Source: Sinonovacula constricta (Eukaryota; Mollusca; Bivalvia; Cardiida; Solecurtidae). From it: a stretch of DNA of 64,000 nucleotides. Both the position numbers and the translations under genes were made by a program. Numbering within the stretch: the first letter of the stretch is position 1; the number at the start of each line of letters is the position of its first letter. The notes beneath the pieces were generated by a model, which worked only from the letters and a program-made list of their open reading frames with translations, searched no databases and was not told where the DNA came from. Shown here in pieces: positions 12,522 through 24,400 of the stretch. The stretch covers positions 11,727,686 through 11,791,685 of the forward strand of contig CM017569.1 of the NCBI GenBank assembly GCA_007844125.1, written 5' to 3'.

Positions 12522-13135
12522 ATAGTTGTCCCGCAGTTATGTATGAAAAGGCGGGGTATTCTATATAGTTGTATCGCAGTGTTATGTATGAAAAGGCGGG
12601 GTATTCTATATAGTTGTATCGCAGTGTTATGTATGAAAAGGCGGGGTATTCTATATAGTTGTGCCGCAGTGTTATGTTTGAAAAGGCGGGGTATTCTATA
12701 TAGTTGTCCCGCAGTGTTGTGCATGAAAAGGCGGGGTATTCTATAAAGTTGTCCCGCAGAGTAATGTATGAAAAGGCGGGGTATTCTATATAGTTGTCCC
12801 GCAGTGTTATGTATGAAAAGGCGGGGTATTCTATATAGTTGTCCCGCAGTGTTGTGCATGAAAAGGCGGGGTATTCTATAAAGTTGTCCCGCAGAGTTAT
12901 ATATGAAAAGGCGGGGTATTCTATATAGTTGTACCGCATTGTTATGTATGAAAAGGCGGGGTATTCTATATAGTTGTCACACAATGTCGTGAATGAAGAT
13001 ACGAAGTATTATATATATAGTTGTCCAGCAGTGTAATGTATGAAGATGCGAAGTATTATATATATAGTTGTCCAGCAGTGTTACGTATGAAAAGGCGGGG
13101 TATTATATGAAGTTGTTCCGCAGTGTTATGCATGC
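12522..13135. repeat. 45-bp minisatellite (about 13 copies)
   Basis: The unit contains AAAGGCGGGGTATTCTATAT then AGTTGT(C/A)(C/T)CGCAGTGTTATG. The GGCGGGGTA core recurs at intervals of exactly 45 bp from about 12547 to 12952. The last three copies are altered (GAAGATGCGAAG and extra TATA). Because 45 is divisible by three and the unit lacks stops in several frames, long open frames cross it. The longest is minus strand 12984-12262, 240 codons, with a 15-residue period (NYIEYPAFSYIT(L/A)R(D/Y) pattern). No start context, splice signal or known family supports translation. Confidence 0.9.
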
Positions 13136-13139
13136 TTAG

Positions 13140-14140
13140 AATGGTTCATTAAAAACACATCTCTTATACATATACGCGTACTTGACTACATCACAAGCAT
13201 CTTCTACCAGAACCCACAGCCTAGTCCGCTGTTGTAAATTTATTGTATACTTATATAATATATAATAAAGTTGGAGTCAACAGTTTGGACCAAAAAGGCA
13301 TTCCTCCTCAAAGAATCAATTAAATTATTGTTACCTTTACCGATCCCGCGATATGCTGTTTATTTATGTCTAAAGTAAACAAAACACATCAATCAGCATT
13401 ACAATCATGTATTTCCTATCTGATCCAAGCTACACAGTTAGATATTTTCAACTTGGACAACCAGGAGACCGTTTCTTTCTGAGAGGACGTTATACCACCA
13501 TTCGGGCCGCCGACCTCTAATTTTAGTTAAGATCACAATCGTGCTAATTTATAAAGGTGGGAAAATGGACTTTAAGATTGTTTTCTTTTTACGAGTTATA
13601 CTGTCTTATTGGGATAGTGTTCTACATCGTCCCTGCTTAGACTAAAGTATAAGTTTTTTGCATAAATAGTATAAAATACATATGCATTGACAGTATCACA
13701 CACTCCAATCAGAGGTCAGATATTGTTGCATGTATTTGACATAGGCAAATTGTTGGATACAACCTATAATATAGAATATCTTTGGTTGTCTGTGTCAACT
13801 TTTGAACTATTTAAGATTCTAGGTTAGATAAATCCATATACATGAACAAAAATACCCCTTATCAGTAAATGATAAGCAAACTGTATTAAGACATCCACCA
13901 TTATCTTAAAGTAAGGAAGATTAACTTAAACCCTATACTTTTATACTTAACTTCTGCAGAAACAAATCCATTATACACATTGCAAGTAAACAGGGTGTGG
14001 CGGGGAAGGGGGCGACGCTTGGATGGATGCACTCGCATTTAGTGTCTATTTTTGAAACAACAATGCTGTACAGATGACCTAGTTCATTGTTGCTGGTCCT
14101 TATAAAACAAACATTTGATAGTATTGCGGGCAATACAGTA
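13140..14140. other. Gene-free stretch between two repeat arrays
   Basis: I see no exon, RNA gene or clear mobile element here. It is AT-rich single-copy-looking sequence between the 45-bp array and the 146-bp array. Confidence 0.4.
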
Positions 14141-14163
14141 GTCCCCTACCGATCCCTCAAAAA

Positions 14164-14998
14164 GTTATGGGCCGGACACGATTTTGCTGCAAGGTCATGC
14201 TGTGACCTTGACCTTCAAGGTATCGACCCAAATGTTGTTCGCGACACGTCATCTCAATATGGTGATCATTTCTGTGAAATAGTTGTAAAATCTGACTTCA
14301 AATAACAAAGTTATGGGGCGGACACGATATTGCTGCAAGGTCATGCTGTGACCTTAACATTCAAGGTATCGACCCAAATGTTGTTCGCGACACGTCATCT
14401 CAATATGGTAATCATTGCTGTGAAATAGTTGTAAAATCTGACTTCAAATAACAAAGTTATGGGGCTGACCCAATTTTGCTGCAAGGTCATGCTGTGACCT
14501 TGACCTTCAAGGTAGCGACCTAAATCTTGCTCGCGACACGTCATCTCAATATAGTGATTATTTCTGTGAAATAGTTTTAAAATCCGACTTCAAATAACGA
14601 AGTTATGGGCCGGACACGATTTTGCTTCAAGGTCATGCTGTGACCTTGACCTTCAAGGTAGCGACCCAAATCTTGCTCGCGACACGTCATCTCAATATGG
14701 TGATAATTTCTGTGAAATAGTTTTAAAATCCGACTTCAAATAATGAAGTTATGGGCCGGACACAATTTTTGCTTCAAGGTCATGCTGTGACCTTGACCTT
14801 CAAGGTATCAACCCAAATGTTGTGCGTGCATATTGTACACATTGCTACCTATTAACATACCAACTTTCATGCACCTAGCTTTAATAGTTTTTAAGTTATC
14901 AAAGGATCCAGATTTTTTAAGCGGACAGACAGACAGACAGACTGACGGACTGAGGGTAAACCTATAGTCCCCTCCTAACTAACTAAAAGCAAGTATTG
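14164..14998 (+). repeat. 146-bp tandem repeat block 1 with GGACAGACAGAC 3' tail
   Basis: GTTATGG marks unit starts at 14164, 14310, 14456, 14602 and 14748, a constant 146-bp period. Each unit carries CAAGGTCATGCTGTGACC then TTGACCTTCAAGGT, CGCGACACGTCATCTCAAT and CTGACTTCAAATAA or a close variant. The block ends in a tail with GGACAGACAGACAGAC, GACTGAGGGTAAACC and CCCTCCTAACTAACTAA. This architecture (internal tandem units plus a conserved tail) resembles non-autonomous mobile repeats common in molluscs. Confidence 0.88.
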
Positions 14999-15026
14999 GT
15001 AAAGACAATATCGTGTCCTGTATATA

Positions 15027-15874
15027 CGTCATCTCAATATGGTGATCATTTCTGTGAAATAGTTGTAAAATCTGACTTCAAATAACAAAGTTATGGGGCG
15101 GACACGATATTGCTGCAAGGTCATGCTGTGACCTTGACATTCAAGGTATCGACCCAAATGTTGTTCGCGACACGTCATCTCAATATGGTAATCATTGCTG
15201 TGAAATAGTTGTAAAATCTGACTTCAAATAACAAAGTTATGGGGTGGACCCGATTTTGCTGCAAGGTCATGCTGTGACCTTGACCTTCAAGGTAGCGACC
15301 TAAATCTTGCTCTGTGAAATAGTTTTAAAATCCGACTTCAAATAACGAAGTTATGGGCCGGACACGATTTTGCTTCAAGGTCATGCTGTGACCTTGACCT
15401 TCAAGGTAGCGACCCAAATCTTGCTCGCGACACGTCATCTCAATATGGTGATAATTTCTGTGAAATAGTTTTAAAATCCGACTTCAAATAACGAAGTTAT
15501 GGGCCGGACACGATTTTGCTTCAAGGTAGCGACCCAAATCTTGCTCGCGACACGTCATCTCAATATGGTGATAATTTCTGTGAAATAGTTTTAAAATCCG
15601 ACTTCAAATAATGAAGTAATGGGCCGGACACAATTTTTGCTTCAAGGTCATGCTGTGACCTTGACCTTCAAGGTATCAACCCAAATGTTGCGCGTGCATA
15701 TTGTACACATTGCTACCTATTAACATACCAACTTTCATGCGCCTAGCTTTAATAGTTTTTAAGTTATCAAAGGATCCAGATTTTTAGCGGACAGACAGAC
15801 AGACAGACTGACGGACTGAGGGTAAACCTATAGTCCCCTCCTAACTAACTAAAAGCAAGTATTGGTAAAGACAA
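15027..15874 (+). repeat. 146-bp tandem repeat block 2 (partial duplicate of block 1)
   Basis: This repeats block 1 beginning part-way through a unit (CGTCATCTCAATATGG) and ending with the same tail and the same AAAGACAAT boundary. One unit has lost about 32 bp (near 15311) and another about 24 bp (near 15523). The near-identity of the blocks suggests recent segmental duplication or two insertions of one element. Confidence 0.85.
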
Positions 15875-15879
15875 TTCAA

Positions 15880-18480
15880 TACATAAGCTAATACATTTGA
15901 CTTTTAATATTTTATTAACCTAATTGCAAAAAATAATGACAAAGCTCATTAACAAAATAAATATTGCTCAGCACTGTTTATCTAGCTGCTCAGAACCAGA
16001 AGAATTTTAGACACTAATTCTGAAAATCGAAAGAGAAACAAAACAACAGTTAGGAGAATAAGACATCTGAATAACAACAATAGTATTCCCATCTGGCTGT
16101 CAGAATGCTACATTATATTATCATCCATAAAGTGTTTAGACACAAAACACATCACTGAAGCATTGCATCACTTAATCTGACACACAGAGAAAGTATGGAA
16201 ATGAACATGATTTAAGTGACTATACAATACCTCATGGAAAGAGCCACAGTACAAGTTAAATACACACAGTTAGTACATGTATTTAAAATATATATATATA
16301 TATATATATTGTAAGACAAATGCTCATAAAAACAGGGGACAAATATCCCCTATTGCAGGTAATTCTATCACACTACATTAAAAAGTTTTAAGGGGCCTTG
16401 GAGTAGAAACATACTGGTAGCTATATAGTGGCTAATTACAGTCTGTTGTTATCTGATTTTAAACATGAGCACATTGTTTGTTACATCACACTAACATAAT
16501 TATTGTCATATTGGCATCTTCCAGCTAAAGATTGGTTGAGGAAGGCCTCAGATTTATGTCTAGATAAAACCATCAATGCAGGTTGAGCATACTGTTAATC
16601 ATTTAATCTAAAAGCAATTAAGTAAATGCTGCAATATTATTCTAACACAATCAATAACATTAACAATTGTGTGCTTATATATGTGGAAGAAGAAGTAATG
16701 TTAAGACACATTACATAAGGATTAAAAAGCATTAAAATTAAGCAATAAAAATATTGCTTCAAATGGGCACTAAAAGGAACAATATAAAATGATCATACAT
16801 ATCAAAATAAGGTTAACTCTCTCTGACTCCTGTTTGAAAATTCTTCTGTTATATGTCACTAAATGTATGTTTGCGATGAGACTTTCAAAGAGTTTTCATT
16901 AGAATAAGATTGGTATTCAAATCACCGTGGCAACATTTCCTGTGGACATTGTCATCGTTTTCATCTGACACAGCCAAAAGTTGTCCTTTATCTACAGAAA
17001 CGTCCATGGAAATTGCCGAGGCCAAAAGAGTAAAAATCTAACTTGGATTATCAGGAAAGTTTAAATGAAAATTTTATCAAATTGACTAAGAATCATGAAT
17101 ATGTTATAAAATTTATTATTATATTGATAATAATTCAAATGTGTACCTATATATAAAATGCCCTTTGGCAACAATGTTTAGTCAATAGGGTCAGCTATTT
17201 GATGGGAAATTAAATTCTTGAAACTACTGATGCAAAGCTGCAAGTTTAGCTAAACACTTATCACCAAAATCACTGTAAAAGATAGTTAATGAGTTTCTTC
17301 TATTCATAGGTTAAATATTATTCTGCCACTATATAAACTCTCCAATTCAGAATTATAATATGCACAAATAGTATGATAAATACCTTGAAAATTTATAAAA
17401 GGTTTCTTTATATTTGCTACATTGGACAGTTTCGTGCTTCTGCTAATAAACATCTCTAAAAATTATGTGTGCTATAAAGATATAGATATATAGATTTTTA
17501 TTCATATATTAGGCCAGAGGATCCTGGAGACAAAAGCATATAAACACATATAACTGTCAACAGTATGGTGGTTCAACAACACAGCAATATAATCTGATCA
17601 GAAACATATGTGTGACACTTAGTAAGTAATTTGAAATCAACTTACAATAAATTGTAAGGCAGTGGTAAGACAATAGTTGAGTAATTATTCTATATTTAAA
17701 CATAGGCAACGTGTTTCAATCGGATTTGTTAACTTTATCTTTTACTCCAAAAGTGTTGTTGTATGCAGGTTTTTCTCAACTTTGTATATAAAGAATATTG
17801 TAATATAACATGGAGTACACTGTTTGCATTAGCTAGATCAGATATCTATTATAGGGTTGTTGTTATACATGTTTTTGCTAGGTTGTACCAATTACAATCA
17901 ACCAAATCATACCAAGTGCCTATTGCAACATCATAGAAAAAATTGTATTTTTGCTAGATCATGTTAACTGCATTTTTTGCTAGATCCCAGCAATTGCATA
18001 TTTACTAGTAATTGCATTTTTTGCTAGATCACAGCTACATAATACCAATAAAAGTTTGATACATCGCATCAAGTTTATTTTACTAGATCCTACCACATGC
18101 ATTTTTACAAGATCTTAGCATATTATTTTATTACACTTATTCTTTTTATTATGCTGTGTATATCAAAAACATTTTTTATCTTTGCTAGGCTATAGCAGTT
18201 TCTTTCCATTTTGCTAGATAGAAGCTTAATTTTGCTAGATCATTGCAGTTTTATTTCAATGAGATAGATAATGGTAATTTTCCACCTACTTGCTTTATAG
18301 CAAAATTAGCAATTCCAACAATTAGACAAGCTACATAGCACTTAAAGCAATTTCCCAACTAGTACTTATACTGGGCCTTGTAATAAGTATAGAACAAACT
18401 AGCTGACCAAGATTGGACCTCTCTTGCAGAGATGATGGAACTCAATAACAGCATTTGAAGGTTAACATCACAGCATGTTG
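15880..18480. other. Probable 3' flank/3' UTR of FRA10AC1; otherwise gene-free
   Basis: No coding exon was found. It includes a short TA run (about 16290-16310) and, at 17850-18265, a degenerate array. Several minus-strand AATAAA candidates exist, so the FRA10AC1 poly(A) site cannot be chosen from sequence alone. Confidence 0.4.
17860..18265. repeat. Degenerate TTTTGCTAGATC repeat
   Basis: The phrase TTTGCTAGATC (with variants TTTACTAGATC, TTTGCTAGGCT, TTTTACAAGATC) recurs about ten times at irregular spacing, often followed by A-C-AGCA and TTGCAT. It lies just 3' of the FRA10AC1 stop codon and would be in or near its 3' UTR. Confidence 0.55.
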
Positions 18481-21400
18481 TCACAAAAACATATCCTCAA
18501 AATACTCATCAAATTCGTCTTCCCTGAAATAATTAACACATAATATGGTTTTATATATACTGATAATCAATAATCTGAAACAAGAAATGACACTGGTATT
18601 GATATATGCTTCGACAGATGTTTATTTTGACCTTGACATTGAGGGCCGCACTTGAAAATGGTATGAGTTACCCATCTCGAGAGTGTGTCAGTAAGATGCT
18701 GAAGTTTGATTAAATACCTGCAAGAAAATAACAGTTATGGTGGAGACCCTGTTACCTTGAGAAGCCATTTATAAGATTATACATGTACAGTCAAAACAAA
18801 ATTAAAAGACCACCCAAGGTACTACTAAAATGATCTCTTAAGGCAGGTAGTCCTTACTGCAATATGTTGTTTAGTGTGTTTGGGGGAAGTGTTATTAAAA
18901 TCACCTATTTCTGTTTGTATAATTGTTTATATCCAGTCCAATATATACACTTTAATAAAAAAATGTCAACCAAGGGATACATGCTCCACCTAGCCAGTCA
19001 GTACAGTCAGAATGAATGTGGCATTTAACTGAAATTCAACACAGGTTTATTATATTGAAACTATAAAAAAACATCACTAGAAGAGTTTCATGTCTGCTAC
19101 TAAGCAGCAAATAGTGCAAGTCCTCACCATTGTCGGTGACTGAGGAAATAACCAGTCAGGATCTTCACTATTTGCTCATCAGTGATCTATTTGTAATAAA
19201 CATAACAATAAGTGACAATTACCTGGATTTCTCATCTATAATCTTGGCAGGACCACTCCATATGTTCTCTGCTGCATCACCAGTGTCTGTAGATGTGTTT
19301 TCACTGTGTGAATCTTCTGATGTATCATCTGAAACTGTCTCTGAACTTCCCGCTGTTTCATCTACAGAAGATATACACATGAGTTATCTAAATGTTGTTA
19401 AGTGTAAAGACAATTTTTTTTTTTGTCTTAGGGCTTAAAAATCTATGAACAACCTAAGTGAATCATTTTTTTTTTAAAAGTCTTAAAGATATGCTATGTG
19501 AGAGGTTTTCTGTTGTGGTAACAAGTTTGTTTGTTTTGGATTGTAATTTATTCCAAAACAGGCATGGTCATTTGACCAATTTCTAGCTTTTTCCTGGGAA
19601 GAAAGAAAACAGGAAAAAAGATTTGGGTGGAAAAATTGATGTTCTAGATGTCATATAATGTGTTATTTACATATACAATAATACACAAACTGATAATTCC
19701 TGTCCCATATATAATCTTGCCCCTGATATTCTTCATAGCAACATAAATGCCATAAGCTCAAATATTCATATTAAGACTATCCAACAGACAGTTTCTTACC
19801 CTTAGTTTGGGTGTCTGACTTGTGGCGCTTGGCTTCTCTTTCCTTTTCTCTTCTTTCTTTTTTGGATTTTGGTTTCACTTCTTTTTTCCTGGAAAATAAT
19901 ATTGAAGAAACCATATATTCATATGTATATATAGAGTTTATGTTGTCTTGAATGTGCCAAAATGAATTTCTACCTGCCTTTTAGAAATGTGTTCAAACAT
20001 TTATAATAAACCAGAATTCCATGTCTGAAGAGCAATCTTTTACAGTTTTTGAGAAATCAAATGGACTCTAACTAATAAATAACTAACACCCACAATAGGG
20101 TTATGACAAAAAAGCCCTAAAGTGTGCTGCTAAAGATTAGAGATTTTGCTTATAAATTTAGTGCTGCTTTCACTGTGTTTGGCATGCTGTAAATACTTGA
20201 CATAATACCACACCCAGTCACTTTATCCAGACACTTGTCACACCAGTCATGGAAATACCCTTATATTTGCTTATCCATAAGCAAGAAAGCTATACAGCTA
20301 CTAATTTATGTGATTTTGGAACATCACAGGCTGAGTTTGAACTCAGGGCACCTGTACCTGGAGTGAACACTCTACCGTGAGCTAACAGGACCACCTCTTA
20401 AGATGATAATGGATTTTATGTCACATATAGTCATATCTGCCAATTTCTTTGTCCCAAGATCCTGTCTAGTGGATCTTATCTTATATACAGTACACAACAA
20501 CATACTTGTGATGGTAGTTCAGTCTGTATGAACAATCTGGGCACAGCCCTGAAAAAGAAGTGAATAAAATACACTTTAAATCAAAAAGAAGTTTACAATA
20601 GAACACCTTCTGTAATTATTTGGGCAAAGAAATTTTTAAAAAGTTACCAGGAATTGTTGATGAATGAATCTCTTTCTGTGACAAGGTATTTCTATGTTCA
20701 TCATGTCATCAAAATGTTGAAAAACACATTATGCCATATGGCAATTTACGAAATTCATTGTTAAATATAGTATTTCACAAAGGCACTGCATATGCACTGA
20801 TTCTATTTTTTAAGGCAAATGTCCATGGGGCTACTCTTTGCAGCAGGTTAGTTAATTTTGACAGTAAAAATAACAGAATGGTTAATGATTTTGTCAGTAA
20901 GTGATGATTTTATTTAACCAGTTTTATTATTCTCTGAAGCTTTGAGACACTTTTTAACTTCTCCATTTAAGGCAATAAGTTACTGCCTTCGTAAAAACAT
21001 CACATGGGAAAAGTGTTTCTCCAACTAAAAAGAAAACATGAGATGTTTGTAAAATGCATATATGCATATGTGCAATCCCTGCTATCCACTGACACAAAAA
21101 TCAATCTACTCATCATGACCAATGTCCCTACCAAGTTCAAATGATGTTGGTTCGGGTGGTCTCAAGTTACTGATCAAAAAGGAAAATATAATCACATTTA
21201 AGAAACTACTGTAACCTGAGAAAGATCCTGCAAAATGCCATTTTAGGTGCCCTACATTTATATAAAAAAGTAAATCATAACACCCCACTTGTCATTACAA
21301 AATGGTATTTCCTAACCAAGCTATTTTGCAGTTAGCTATTTTTGAAACCAAGAAAACCATGTGACCACTTACTTTATAAATCCCATAAGATGATAATTAG

Positions 21401-24400
21401 CGTAATCAGCTCTGACGTTGATATGACTTAGCTGAAATCCTTATTGTGGTTATTGATAGATTTCGAAATAATGGAAATGAAGTGCAATATATTTCAAGAT
21501 TTGTACTGTCTAACAATTGGAGTAATGTTTTAAATGTTTTAAATAGCATTTACTTAAATAAAAGTATAAGTTTATGCAGATATGTTAGATATAGGCAAGC
21601 TGTCGGATTGTATTAAAGGTAACTGTGCCACTGCTCTTTTCCTTGCTGATGCCAAAATTAAAGAGTCATTTACTTGCCCTGACCATTGTCTGTTACAATT
21701 TGAAGGATTATGGGACTTATTCCTTCTCTAGTAGAAAAAAATGATGGTCAAGGTAGTTGTGACCATGACCTTCGAACCACTGACCTCAAAAACAAAAGGG
21801 GTCACCTATTCAACATGACCAATGTCTATCAAGTTTGAGGAATGTGGGCTCAGATAAGCTGTAGTTTTTAGTCTGAAAACCTTTATTACTTTGATGTCAT
21901 TGTGAACATTGTATGACCATTGAAGGTCACCAGTACATTAACCTTTGTCAAGCCGATTCCAAAATTTATAGGGATGATTACTAAATTAATAGGGATTGTC
22001 TACTTATTAAAACCAATGTCACTTTTAGGTTGAAAGATTGTAGACTAATGCATTCTCAAGCTATCGATTTGGAACAACAATCACATTTAAAGTTGCTGTG
22101 AGCTAGGCCTTTCTGATACAGACTCCAAAACAATAGGGGTCATCTTTTCATGATCAATGTCCCGACTAAGGTTGAGGATTCTTGGTTCAGACAATGTCAG
22201 GTTACTGAGCAGAAACAAATTGGTCTTCTGACAGGCAGACTTAGCAACATCTGCAAATAATATGTCCCCTTCTCTAAAATAAGTGAATGGATATTTAAAC
22301 TGCAAGGCCATGGGTGTTCCAATCAATAAGATAAAAAATGATGGGCTTTTAATGTATTAAATCTATTTCAACACTTAGCAGTCAGGGGTTGGTCTGATAG
22401 TTTATAACAGTGGTGTTGAAGATTGTTTGAAATCTGACGGTATAAAGGCCCATCTAAAGAGAGGTCATTCGTTTATAATAGTGGTGTTGAAGATTGTTTG
22501 AAATCTGACGGTATAAAGGCCTAGCTAAAGAGAGGTCATTCACCTTGAAAATCAACGTCATGATGGAAATTGTGTATTAAATGATGATGATAACAACCTG
22601 GTGATATGATGATGATTCATTTGATGAAATTTAGGTTGAGCAAAAGATGGATAATTATAACAATTAATAGGCTATTCAGGCCCCCTAAACTTACGCAGTT
22701 TCACAAGAGCATTTTTCTTCTCTCCATCTTCAACATAGCCGAAGTTCACCTCCCAGCTACGCAGCCCCTCTGCCTCATTACACTTCTTGCTGCCACAGAT
22801 AAACTGACCTAGATATAAACCATGAGAGTAAATGTTTCAGGAATCAAACATGAACAAATATACCCGAGTTGCTTATCACCTATTGCCACCTCCATGGCAA
22901 AAGCTGAATGTTCAATCTGATTCAACAAGCAATCAAATAAAGTTTGAGGTCATTTATTTTTATCATTTATATTTGTATCAGAATTCTGTGAACATTTTAT
23001 TTCAGGTATTAGAGCCACACAGGTAAATGTATTAAAAACAAATTTAAAAAAAATATCTATGGTTTACAATCAGAGATACATAATTTCACAAAGCCTGCAA
23101 GGTTTCTGATTTGTGCGCAAAAAACAAAACTATCCATTATTTTGGATGCCATAAGCTGCTTATATAGATTATTTTTTTAATCCATCAATGTTACTTTTAC
23201 ACATGAAATTATCCAAGCCACCAACCTTTGCCATTTTGGACCTCTCTCTCTATACGCCACCTCAGTGCTAGTTTGTTCTCCTTGTAACGACTGAGGTCAG
23301 CTATACAGTATTCTTTAAATAGCTTGTCATAGTACTTCTTAGCCAGCCGCTTAGCCCTAGACAAAATAATATGTATAAACAAAGTCTTTCAATGATTGCA
23401 GTAACTCCTTACAAAAAGAATGTTTGCCGTGTAAGTAATCCTAAAAATGTAGACTGGAAGCATACACTGTTCTGCATTCCCAGTGATCATGTCATTTATA
23501 CCTGGGACTACAAACTTGTACTTGAACATGTATCAAAGAGCAAGTAAAATATTCTGGCACACACTTACCTTACCACATCTGCATAACAAAGCATAATATA
23601 ACTGAATTCCTGCTTAAAATGACACTCAACAATGGAATGGTTATTTAGAAATCTCTCAATATTTCTAACGAAAGAATGTTTGATTGAAATGTCCAAGATA
23701 TTAAAGAATCAAGTACTACAAAATTCTTAGACTGGCTGTTTAAATTATTTACTTATGCAGCATGTATTAACAAGTTCTTTTTTTATATGAAAATGCAATG
23801 ATCTGCAAAATACACTTTTATGTAACTGTTAAATAACTGCGAGCTCATCCATTCTTTCATACTAATGGCTCCTACTGAATCAGGAATAAGACTGCATATA
23901 CAACTTCACACTTAAAAAAGCAACATGCTCCACATGTGGTTTATCATCCCACCAACAGTGCTCTACATGTGGTTTATCATCCTACCAACAGTGCTCTACA
24001 AACAGTTTATCATCCCACCAGCAGTGCTCTACATGTAGTTTATCATCCCACCAACAGTGTTCTACAAGTGGTTTATCATCCCACCAACAGTGCTCTATAT
24101 GTAGTTTATCATCCCACCAACAGTGCTTTATAAATGGTTTATTATTCCACCAACAGTGCTCTATATGTAGTTTATCATCCTGCCTACAGTTCTCTACATG
24201 TGGTTTATCATCCCACCAACAGTGCTCTACATGTGGTTTATCATCCCACCAACAGTGCTCTACAAACAGTTTATCATCCCACAAGCAGTGCTCTACATGT
24301 AGTTTATCATCCCACCAACAGTGTTCTACAAGTGGTTTATCATCCCACCAACAGTGCTCTATATGTAGTTTATCATCCCACCAACAGTGCTTTATAAATG

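Noticed and set aside
12262..12984. A real 240-aa repeat protein on the minus strand
   Set aside because: The open frame follows from a 45-bp period without stops; several frames on both strands are open at once. No promoter, splice signal or known family supports it.
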